Origin: an uncultured Planctomycetaceae bacterium
GTDB taxonomy: Bacteria > Planctomycetota > Planctomycetia > Pirellulales > JACPPG01
NCBI GenBank assembly: GCA_945957305.1
Contig: CAMFLN010000115.1
Coordinates: 1-7,748, forward strand
Length of the DNA: 7,748 nucleotides
Direction of reading: 5' to 3'
A program made the position numbers and the translations under genes. The notes beneath the pieces were generated by a model, which saw only the letters and a list, made by a program, of their open reading frames with translations, made no database searches and was not told the DNA's origin. This document shows positions 1 to 5,560 of the stretch, in pieces. The first letter of the stretch is position 1. Each line of letters begins with the position of its first letter.

Positions 1-1494
1 CGCAATCGATACGAATGGATCGTCAACGACCTGGCCATTCAAGTGGCGCGCGGCGTCCACGTGCCCGTGCATGCTTCGCTGGCCGGTCCGCAAATCGCGT
101 ATCAGATCGTCGATAGCGGCGCGAAGGTGGTGATCGTCTCGGGCCCTGATCAGGCCGAGAAGCTCGCCGACCAGGCGTCGAAATTTGACAAGGGGACCAA
201 GTTCGTCTCGCTCGACGCCTGCTCGAAGTCAATCGGGCATTTCGCAGTGGCGCAGCTTGCGGAGTTAACCGCCAAGGTCGACGATGCGCAGGCCGAACAG
301 GTCGAACGCGCAGCAGTCGCAAACGTGCAACCGAGTGATCTCGCCACGATCTTGTACACCTCGGGCACGACGGGCGATCCCAAGGGGGTCATGCTCACGC
401 AGGGGAACCTGGCTTTCAACGTTTCGGCGCTCTTGAAAATGTGGGTTCCCAATGCCGACGACGTGCGCCTGACCTGGCTGCCGCTAAGTCACATTTTCGC
501 GCGGACCTGTGACCTGTACACCTGGGTCGCTTCCGGCGCGGTGCTGGCCCTGGCTGAGAGCCCCGAGGCGATCATCGCCAATTGCCAGGAAGTCCATCCC
601 ACGTTGATCAACGGCGTGCCGTACTTCTTTGACAAGCTACATCGCTTCCTCGCCTCGCAAGGTATGGCCGATAAGCCGGGCATGCTGCAGATGGCGCTCG
701 GCGGGCGTGTGCGTTATTGCGGATCGGGGGGCGCAGCGCTCGCCGATCACACGCACCTGTTCTTCAAAGAGCAAGGCGTGTTCATCTCGCAGGGCTATGG
801 CCTGACCGAGACCTCGCCGACGATTTCGACCGGCCAGGAATCGGATACGAAGGTCGGAACTGTGGGGCGCTTACTTCCTGGTGTCGAGGTCAAAATTACC
901 GACGAAGGGGAAATCTGCACCCGCGGCCCGCACGTGATGCAAGGTTATTGGAACCTGCCCCAGGCTACGGCCGAAGTTTTGCGTGACGGTTGGTTTCACA
1001 CCGGCGACCTGGGCGAGATCGACAGCGAAGGCTATCTGAAGATCACCGGTCGCAAGAAGGAACTCATCGTCACCGCGGCCGGCAAGAATATCGCGCCAGT
1101 GAATCTCGAGGCCTACCTCACCGCCGACCCGCTGATCGCCCAGGCGCTGGTGATCGGCGACGCGAAGAATTATCTGACGGCCCTGATCGTGGTGAACCCC
1201 GAGCCCTTGCTGGCCGAGTGCAAAGAGCTGGAAATTCCGGTCTCGACGATCGAAGAAGCTCTCACCAACGCCCAGGTCCGCGAGTTGTACGCCGGGCGGA
1301 TCGCTCAGCGGCTGGCCGGGGTCTCGCACTATGAACAAGTTCAGAAATTTACCTTGATCGCCCGGCCGTTTTCGCCGGAGTCGAATGAATTGACCCTGAC
1401 GCTGAAGCTGCGGCGGAAGGTGATCGAAACGAATTACGCACGCGAGATCGAGGCGATGTACGCCCCGGCCGGCGTGCCCGCGGCCGCACACTGA
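1..1494 (+). CDS. Long-chain fatty-acid--CoA ligase (AMP-forming), 5'-truncated by window edge
   Basis: The reading frame is open from base 1 to a TGA at 1492-1494, giving 497 residues. The gene begins outside the window; relatives are usually near 600 residues, so about 100 N-terminal residues are missing. The enzyme activates fatty acids with ATP and CoA through an acyl-AMP intermediate, at the cytosol or inner membrane. Visible ANL-superfamily motifs, numbered within the fragment, are the phosphate-binding YTSGTTGDPKG (119-129), GYGLTETSP (265-273), WFHTGDL (331-337), GRKKE (350-354) and the C-terminal TLTLKLRRK containing the probable catalytic lysine K469. The LPLSHIFART segment and the N-terminal NRYEWIVNDLAIQVARGV match the long-chain acyl-CoA synthetase branch (COG1022 type) better than acetyl-CoA synthetases or peptide-synthetase domains. 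The acyl-CoA dehydrogenase gene follows on the same strand after 200 bases, consistent with fatty-acid degradation. Chain-length preference cannot be read from the sequence. The first GTG inside the window (base 43) is not the start, because homology continues upstream of it. Confidence 0.95.
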   Translation, partial: RNRYEWIVNDLAIQVARGVHVPVHASLAGPQIAYQIVDSGAKVVIVSGPDQAEKLADQASKFDKGTKFVSLDACSKSIGHFAVAQLAELTAKVDDAQAEQVERAAVANVQPSDLATILYTSGTTGDPKGVMLTQGNLAFNVSALLKMWVPNADDVRLTWLPLSHIFARTCDLYTWVASGAVLALAESPEAIIANCQEVHPTLINGVPYFFDKLHRFLASQGMADKPGMLQMALGGRVRYCGSGGAALADHTHLFFKEQGVFISQGYGLTETSPTISTGQESDTKVGTVGRLLPGVEVKITDEGEICTRGPHVMQGYWNLPQATAEVLRDGWFHTGDLGEIDSEGYLKITGRKKELIVTAAGKNIAPVNLEAYLTADPLIAQALVIGDAKNYLTALIVVNPEPLLAECKELEIPVSTIEEALTNAQVRELYAGRIAQRLAGVSHYEQVQKFTLIARPFSPESNELTLTLKLRRKVIETNYAREIEAMYAPAGVPAAAH

Positions 1495-1545
1495 ACAGGA
1501 GATGTCCGTAGGGCGATAAATTGCTGCCAGTGTGCAGGTTAGGTT

Positions 1546-1575
1546 GTGGCAAGAACCAAGGGGCGTGATTACAAT
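1546..1575 (+). promoter_or_regulatory. Possible sigma70-type promoter for the acyl-CoA dehydrogenase gene
   Basis: TACAAT at 1570-1575 matches the -10 consensus in five of six positions. The best -35 candidate is GTGGCA at 1546-1551 (four of six), with an 18-base spacer. The predicted transcript would start near 1582 and carry a leader of about 110 bases. That leader contains a short GCCGG-AGA-CCGGC hairpin (1641-1653) and a T7 run (1670-1676). The -35 box is weak, so the call depends mainly on the -10 box and its position in the only sizeable gap before a gene that looks highly expressed. Confidence 0.35.
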
Positions 1576-1681
1576 ACACCGGCTGTGGCGGTCGGTTATC
1601 CTGTGTTTCTCTCATCCGATGCCAAGCGAGGCTTTCGCGTGCCGGAGACCGGCCGCCATGCCAAGGGCGTTTTTTTAACGC

Positions 1682-1687
1682 AAGGGG
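1682..1687 (+). promoter_or_regulatory. Shine-Dalgarno site that decides the acyl-CoA dehydrogenase start
   Basis: AAGGGG lies 7 bases before the ATG at 1695 but only 1 base before the in-frame ATG at 1689. The spacing makes 1695 the likely start and removes two residues (Met-Thr) from the longest possible protein. Confidence 0.6.
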
Positions 1688-1694
1688 AATGACG

Positions 1695-3650
1695 ATGAAC
1701 AGTCGTGCGGTGGAATCAGAACCAGAAGTTAAAAAGGGCCACGGCGCTCCGGCCGAGGTCGAGAAGGAATCGTTTGCCGAGGTCGCCCTGAAGCTCGGCG
1801 GCAAGAGCGCGGAAGAGGCGCGTCGCATGGGCGCGGTCGACAAGGCCGACGACCAGGTTGAAGCCTTGTTCGCCCCGCAGTATCAAACGATCAACAGCCC
1901 GGCCCACCGCGCTGTGTGGGACGCGCAAACGCCGATCAACGAATTCATCAGCGCTCCGGCACAGACTCCGCCGCACGTGCAAAAGGTGATGGATGACTCG
2001 CTGGCCGTCGTGCGCAAGCACTTCCAGGCCCGCACGCTGTTGAACGAAGCCAAGAACAGCATCGCCAAGCCGGTCCTCGACGACCTCGGCACGGCCGGTT
2101 ACTGGGGCCTGCTTGTCGGTCGTGAATACGGCGGCTCAGGCGCTCCGTTCTCCAGCTTCGCTCCTTTCCTCACCAAGATGGCCACGATCGACGGCACGAT
2201 CGCCGGCATGGCCAGCGTGCACGGCTGTATCGGTGCGGTCGATCCGGTGCGTTCGTTCGGCAACCCCGAGCAAAAGAAGAAATACCTGCCGTTGTTGGCC
2301 AGCGGTCAGCGTCTGTCGGCTTTCGCCTTGACCGAACCGAACGCCGGCTCGGACTTGACCGCTCTGCGGACCACCGCGACACGCGACGGCGACGACTACC
2401 TCATCAACGGCGAGAAGCTGTTCATCACCAACGTCACCTGGGGACGCACGATTGGCCTGGTTTGCTTGTTGGACAAGAAGCCGGCCGTGTTCATCTGCGA
2501 TTTGCCGGACAAGGAAAGCGAGAACTTCTACTTCAAGCCCTACGGCCTGTACGCTCTGCGTTACGCGTCGAACCAAGGCTTCGTGATGAAGAACTTCCGC
2601 GTTCCGGCCGCCAACTTGCTCAAGCCGATCAAGGGTGACGGTCTGACGATCGCCTACCACGGCTTGAACCTGGGCCGCGTGTCGTTGTGCGCTAACGCCG
2701 CCGGCACGATGCGGTTGATGCTGGCCAACATGCTCCCCTGGGCCCGCTATCGCAAGACCTACGGCCAGGCGATTGTCAGCCGCGAGTTGGTCGAGCGCCG
2801 CATGGGCCGCATGGCCGGCTTGATCGTGGCTTGCGATGCGTTGGTCGAATGGTGCGCCGGCTTGATCGACAAAGGCTACCGCAGCGAGATGGAATGCATC
2901 ATCGCCAAGATCTTCGGCAGCGAGTCGCAGAAAGAAGCTGCGATCGAGCTGATGATGAAGACGCACGGCGGTCGCTCCTTCTTGCACGGCCACATCTTCG
3001 GCGACAACGTGCATGAGTACCTCGCCCCCTGCATCTATGAGGGCGAAGGCGAAATGCTTGGCATGGCCTTCTTCAAGTCCTTGGTCAAGCACCACGGCAC
3101 GCAGTTCTTCGAACCGATCGGCAAGGCCTTGGCCGCTGCCGGCATCAAGAAGCCCAACATGACCAACCCGGCCCACGCCTGGGCGCTCAAGGGCCCGCTG
3201 GCTGCCTACAGCAAGTGGTACCTGGGCCAGATGGTCAGCCGTCCCAGCTGGTCGGCGTTGCCGCCGATGCCGGAAACTCTGCGGAAGCACGCCGAGTTCG
3301 CCGCCCAGTGGCTCGGCCGCAGCCGGATGGAAGTCAGCGGCACGATGCGCAAGCACCAGCTCGGCCTGGCCGATCGCCAGTGCCGCATGTCCGAGCTGTC
3401 GCAGCGGATCCAGGACGCGATCACCATCCTCTGCACGGCACTGTACGCCTCGCGCAGCCAGGAAGAAACGGTACGCGTCGCGGCCGACTGCGTCTGCCAG
3501 GACTTGACCCGCAAGCTGACGGGCGAGCGTGCCACGGACCGGTACTATCGCACGGTCACGAAGCTGGGCCAGGCGATCGCCAACGGCGAGTTCAAGAGCA
3601 TCGCGGGCCTGCCAGAAGCCGAAATCATGATGTCGTACAAGCAAGACTAG
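1695..3650 (+). CDS. Large acyl-CoA dehydrogenase family protein (VLCAD/ACAD9-like architecture)
   Basis: This is a flavoenzyme of 651 residues that would introduce a trans-2 double bond into acyl-CoA, the first step of beta-oxidation, and pass electrons to ETF. Residues 1-75 form a charged extension. The N-terminal helical domain follows, then the acyl-CoA dehydrogenase signature ALTEPNAGSDLTA (about 211-223) in the middle beta domain. The C-terminal catalytic region carries IYEGEGEM (447-454), where E449 aligns with the catalytic glutamate of the usual YEGT motif. About 200 further residues follow it. Ordinary short- and medium-chain enzymes have about 380-400 residues, while VLCAD and ACAD9 exceed 600 with an extra C-terminal helical domain, so this resembles the larger class. 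Thr after YEG is replaced by Glu, which is atypical. Lysine codons are overwhelmingly AAG (about nine in ten by hand count), more biased than in the flanking genes. With the strong terminator, this suggests high expression. It probably works with the upstream acyl-CoA ligase. Substrate length is inferred only from architecture. Confidence 0.93.
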   Translation: MNSRAVESEPEVKKGHGAPAEVEKESFAEVALKLGGKSAEEARRMGAVDKADDQVEALFAPQYQTINSPAHRAVWDAQTPINEFISAPAQTPPHVQKVMDDSLAVVRKHFQARTLLNEAKNSIAKPVLDDLGTAGYWGLLVGREYGGSGAPFSSFAPFLTKMATIDGTIAGMASVHGCIGAVDPVRSFGNPEQKKKYLPLLASGQRLSAFALTEPNAGSDLTALRTTATRDGDDYLINGEKLFITNVTWGRTIGLVCLLDKKPAVFICDLPDKESENFYFKPYGLYALRYASNQGFVMKNFRVPAANLLKPIKGDGLTIAYHGLNLGRVSLCANAAGTMRLMLANMLPWARYRKTYGQAIVSRELVERRMGRMAGLIVACDALVEWCAGLIDKGYRSEMECIIAKIFGSESQKEAAIELMMKTHGGRSFLHGHIFGDNVHEYLAPCIYEGEGEMLGMAFFKSLVKHHGTQFFEPIGKALAAAGIKKPNMTNPAHAWALKGPLAAYSKWYLGQMVSRPSWSALPPMPETLRKHAEFAAQWLGRSRMEVSGTMRKHQLGLADRQCRMSELSQRIQDAITILCTALYASRSQEETVRVAADCVCQDLTRKLTGERATDRYYRTVTKLGQAIANGEFKSIAGLPEAEIMMSYKQD

Positions 3651-3680
3651 TTCTTACGTACGATAAAGCACAAGCAACGA

Positions 3681-3715
3681 CCCACGGTTCGTGAGAGCGG
3701 ACCGTGGGTTTTTTT
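3681..3715 (+). terminator. Rho-independent terminator of the acyl-CoA dehydrogenase gene
   Basis: CCCACGGT (3681-3688) pairs perfectly with ACCGTGGG (3701-3708). The helix extends inward through U-G, C-G, G-C and U-G pairs to a GAGA loop (3693-3696) of the stabilising GNRA type. Seven T residues (3709-3715) follow directly and the sequence stays T-rich to about 3727. It lies 30 bases after the stop codon and should isolate ispD from upstream transcription. Confidence 0.95.
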
Positions 3716-3801
3716 ATTTGTTTGTTTCGGATGGTTTGGCTCGGCGGCACGTGGCCCGCGCAGAATCGCCGCGCTTGACGCTCTACAGCGAACAGACACA
3801 A

Positions 3802-3833
3802 TTGACTTCAAGCGAGCACTTACCTTTAGGTAA
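3802..3833 (+). promoter_or_regulatory. Possible ispD promoter region with overlapping 14-base palindrome
   Basis: ispD needs its own promoter because a strong terminator lies upstream. TTGACT at 3802-3807 matches the -35 consensus in five of six positions. A second TTGACG sits at 3775-3780. No good -10 box is found at 16-18 bases from either: TTTAGG at 3825-3830 matches only three of six. A perfect palindrome, TTACCT-TT-AGGTAA (3820-3833), covers the expected -10 position and could be an operator. The exact promoter is uncertain. Confidence 0.25.
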
Positions 3834-3874
3834 TAGTCCGAGCAATTGCGCCTCGCGCAGAAAGCAGATTCACC

Positions 3875-4615
3875 TTGGCCAAATTTGCTGTCATCATGCC
3901 GGCCGCCGGGGCCAGTAGCCGCTTCAACGACAAGAACTACAAAAAACCGTTTGCGCCGTTGGCGGATCGGGCCGTGTGGCTGCATTCGGCCGAAAAATTC
4001 TTGAATCGTGCAGACGTCGTGCAGGTGATCCTGGTGATCTCGCCCGAGGATCGCGAGTATTTCGATTTCAAATTCACGGCCAACGTCACGATCCTGGGCA
4101 TCGACGTGGTGGCAGGAGGCAAAGAGCGGGCCGACTCGGTCGAAAACGCCATCGCCCGGCTCAAGCCCGAGGCCGAGTACATCGCCATCCACGACGCGGC
4201 CCGGCCGTGCATTGCCGACGAATGGATCACGAAGGTCTTCGAAGCGGCCGAAAAGAGCGGCGCCGCCATTCTGGGTGTGCCGGTCGCGTCGACGCTGAAG
4301 CGGGTCAAGGACGGTTCGACGATCGTGGAAACCGTCCCGCGTGAAGGGCTGTGGGAGGCCCAGACTCCGCAAGTCTTTCGCCGCAACATCTTGATCGAGG
4401 CCTATGGCCGCCGCGGCGGCTTTCAAGCGACTGACGATTCACAACTGGTCGAGCGCATAGGCAAGCCCGTCACGGTCGTCCGCGGCTCGCCGGTGAATCT
4501 AAAGATCAGCACCAAAGAAGACCTGCGGCTTGCCGAACAGGCCCTGCGGGCGCTGCCGAAGCCAAAATTCCAGGGCCCCGCGCACCCGTTCGCCGGCGAC
4601 GACATGTGGCGGTAG
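3875..4615 (+). CDS. ispD: 2-C-methyl-D-erythritol 4-phosphate cytidylyltransferase
   Basis: IspD joins CTP and 2-C-methyl-D-erythritol 4-phosphate to give CDP-ME and pyrophosphate, the third step of the cytosolic MEP pathway to isoprenoids. The 246-residue protein is close to full family length (236 in E. coli). It shows the CTP-binding PAAGASSR (9-16, R16) with K23/K24 after it, GGKERADSV (81-89), IHDAARP (105-111, D107), the substrate-site T140 in PVASTLKRV, R156 in VPREGLW, EAQTPQVF (161-168), ATDDSQLVE (185-193) and K210 in NLKIS. These correspond to R20, K27, D106, T140, R157 and K213 of the E. coli enzyme. The start is TTG at 3875: it puts the first strand (AKFAVIMPAAG) in the usual place, and no ATG, GTG or TTG lies between it and the in-frame stop at 3827. 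No clear Shine-Dalgarno site precedes it, so expression may be modest. There is no ispF next door. A short C-terminal tail (about 230-246) extends past the conserved fold. Confidence 0.96.
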   Translation: MAKFAVIMPAAGASSRFNDKNYKKPFAPLADRAVWLHSAEKFLNRADVVQVILVISPEDREYFDFKFTANVTILGIDVVAGGKERADSVENAIARLKPEAEYIAIHDAARPCIADEWITKVFEAAEKSGAAILGVPVASTLKRVKDGSTIVETVPREGLWEAQTPQVFRRNILIEAYGRRGGFQATDDSQLVERIGKPVTVVRGSPVNLKISTKEDLRLAEQALRALPKPKFQGPAHPFAGDDMWR

Positions 4616-4616
4616 G

Positions 4617-4716
4617 GGAAAAAGATGAATGCAGAATGAGGAATGATGAACACTAGACGCTCGCGAGCGCTAGTGTAATTTATTCATCATTTATAATTCA
4701 TCATTCTGCATTTTCC
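4617..4716. repeat. Interrupted palindromic element between convergent genes
   Basis: Nested inverted arms are visible: AATGCAGAATGA (4628-4639) with TCATTCTGCATT (4701-4712), 12 of 12; ATGATGAA (4643-4650) with TTCATCAT (4683-4690), 8 of 8; CACTAG (4651-4656) with CTAGTG (4670-4675); and CGCTCG (4658-4663) with CGAGCG (4664-4669). A 4657 is bulged. A second TTCATCAT at 4697-4704 shows internal duplication. GGAAAA on the left and TTTTCC (4711-4716) on the right may add a few more pairs. The element is AT-rich apart from its GC-rich core, unlike the flanking genes. It could act as a bidirectional terminator for ispD and the minus-strand gene: an A5 run (4619-4623) reads as T5 on the minus strand. 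It could also be a REP- or MITE-like insertion. No transposase or target-site duplication is evident. Confidence 0.75.
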
Positions 4717-5279
4717 TCATTTGCCCATTGCACGGTGGCCGCGATCAGCTTCGCACGGCGGTCGGCCTGCAGGCTCTTTATGAACTCCTCCGCGTCGTCG
4801 CCGTAAGCCCGCAACGCGTACTGGTACATGACCAGCCCGTTGTCCTGTGTCGGACGATATAGAAATATGTTGAACTCGGCGAAAGAACCATCCTCGGGCC
4901 AGATAATAAAGTCGAGCAAGACGTCGTCAGAAGTCTCGTTTTCGAGCAGCTCGAAATTCGCAGGGGGCTTGCGTTGTTGCAGCTGGCGTACGACCGCCCC
5001 CGCCAGTGCCTTGGGGTCGTCCAATTTCGCGTAGTGCCGCACGGCGGCCAGCTGCGTCCATGTTTCCAGCGTTTGTTCCGCGGGGATAAACTCCTTGATC
5101 GTGTCGCCGTCCGTCTCCCCTTCGAACGCCAGGGTCAGCGTTTCACCGTCGACCTGAATCGTTTCCTGCGAGCTGGTTTCGCTGACGACCGCATTGTCCT
5201 CGGTCTGTGAATCGTCGGCCGCGTGAATGGTACCCACACCGCAGAACGAGATTGCCAGAAAAAGGCCGAGTAGACGCAT
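4701..5279 (-). CDS. Small acidic exported protein of unknown function
   Basis: The product has 192 residues and I do not recognise its family. The N-terminus is a classic Sec signal peptide: M-R, a hydrophobic core (LLGLFLAISFCGVG, residues 3-16), and likely cleavage after A20 or A21 (TIHA|ADD). The C13 context (ISFC) does not fit a lipobox, so a soluble exported protein is more likely than a lipoprotein. After a Ser/Glu/Asp-rich linker (about 21-45) comes a compact domain of about 145 residues with no cysteine. It includes EFIPAEQTLETWTQL (63-77) and a mixed alpha/beta pattern ending in a helix (EEFIKSLQADRRAKLI). The ATG at 5279 was chosen because AGGGGG (5286-5291) lies 6 bases upstream and the signal peptide begins there. 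The frame stays open to 5390, but that extension is charged and would bury the signal. The last codons and the TGA lie inside the adjacent palindromic element. The gene is convergent with ispD and divergent from tyrS. Confidence 0.8.
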   Translation of the reverse strand: MRLLGLFLAISFCGVGTIHAADDSQTEDNAVVSETSSQETIQVDGETLTLAFEGETDGDTIKEFIPAEQTLETWTQLAAVRHYAKLDDPKALAGAVVRQLQQRKPPANFELLENETSDDVLLDFIIWPEDGSFAEFNIFLYRPTQDNGLVMYQYALRAYGDDAEEFIKSLQADRRAKLIAATVQWANEENAE

Positions 5280-5285
5280 CACATA

Positions 5286-5291
5286 CCCCCT
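5286..5291 (-). promoter_or_regulatory. Shine-Dalgarno site for the exported protein
   Basis: On the minus strand AGGGGG is followed by TATGTG and then the ATG at 5279, a spacing of 6 bases. It favours the start at 5279 over the GTG codon directly before it and over longer versions of the frame. Confidence 0.6.
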
Positions 5292-5425
5292 GCGGAAAAG
5301 TTGCGCTAGAGCAGATTCCTCAGGCAAGCTTACTTCACGACCAGCCGGGGCCGCGGACGAGCCGGGTACGACGCCTTTGCAGCCGGGCAAAAGGCTTTAC
5401 CATAGGGGGCTTCGGGCGGCGGGCG

Positions 5426-5459
5426 CGGGAGAACTTAGGCCGTTCGCGGGCCTCTCCCG
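5426..5459 (+). other. GC-rich hairpin in the divergent spacer upstream of tyrS
   Basis: CGGGAGA (5426-5432) pairs with TCTCCCG (5453-5459), 7 of 7. An inner GGCC/GGCC helix (5438-5441 with 5449-5452) follows, with a five-base bulge on the left side and a seven-base loop. It lies about 100 bases before the tyrS start in the 281-base spacer (5280-5560) shared with the minus-strand gene. No T run follows, so it is not an intrinsic terminator, and in such GC-rich DNA it may be chance. A weak promoter candidate for tyrS lies just upstream (TTTGCA, then TACCAT after 16 bases, around 5376-5403). Nothing else in the spacer could be identified. Confidence 0.3.
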
Positions 5460-5549
5460 GCGGACGCTCTAGGCTCGTTCCGGCCGGCCCGGGTAGGATG
5501 CCGCCGCCCACGGCGTCGATTGAGGGTGCCGCTGTCGGACTCAAGAATC

Positions 5550-5555
5550 AGGAAA
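5550..5555 (+). promoter_or_regulatory. Shine-Dalgarno site that decides the tyrS start
   Basis: AGGAAA ends 5 bases before the GTG at 5561. The competing in-frame ATG at 5498 has its only purine run (AGG) directly touching the codon, too close for normal initiation. Confidence 0.55.
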
Positions 5556-5560
5556 CTTCC

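Noticed and set aside
871..1491. A 206-codon minus-strand frame inside the acyl-CoA ligase gene.
   Set aside because: It is a shadow of the ligase coding frame; the plus-strand translation has all the family motifs.
1619..1665. Direct repeat ATGCCAAG (1619-1626 and 1658-1665) before the acyl-CoA dehydrogenase gene.
   Set aside because: Two 8-base copies 39 bases apart, with no further similarity around them, can occur by chance.
1667..1681. GCGTT-TTTTT-AACGC dyad next to the acyl-CoA dehydrogenase ribosome-binding site.
   Set aside because: A five-base-pair stem with a five-T loop is weak. It is not placed as a terminator and has no supporting partner structure.
2136..3644. A 502-codon open frame on the minus strand opposite the acyl-CoA dehydrogenase gene.
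   Set aside because: It mirrors a strongly codon-biased gene, which often leaves antisense frames open. Its translation is rich in Ala, Arg, Gln, His and Val with no recognisable domain, and the plus-strand product has clear catalytic motifs.
3647..4426. A 259-codon open frame on the minus strand opposite ispD and its upstream gap.
   Set aside because: It runs through the acyl-CoA dehydrogenase terminator and is antisense to a clearly identified ispD. No family features are seen.
5523..5534. AGGGTGCCGCTG upstream of tyrS, reminiscent of a T-box sequence.
   Set aside because: It lacks the GGNACC core of the T-box. No specifier hairpin or terminator/antiterminator pair is seen, and it is only about 30 bases from the start codon.
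5207..5560. Upstream extension of the tyrS reading frame.
   Set aside because: TyrS similarity starts at about 5561. The extension is rich in Arg, Gly and Pro, and overlaps the divergent gene's signal-peptide region. A ribosome site fits GTG 5561.
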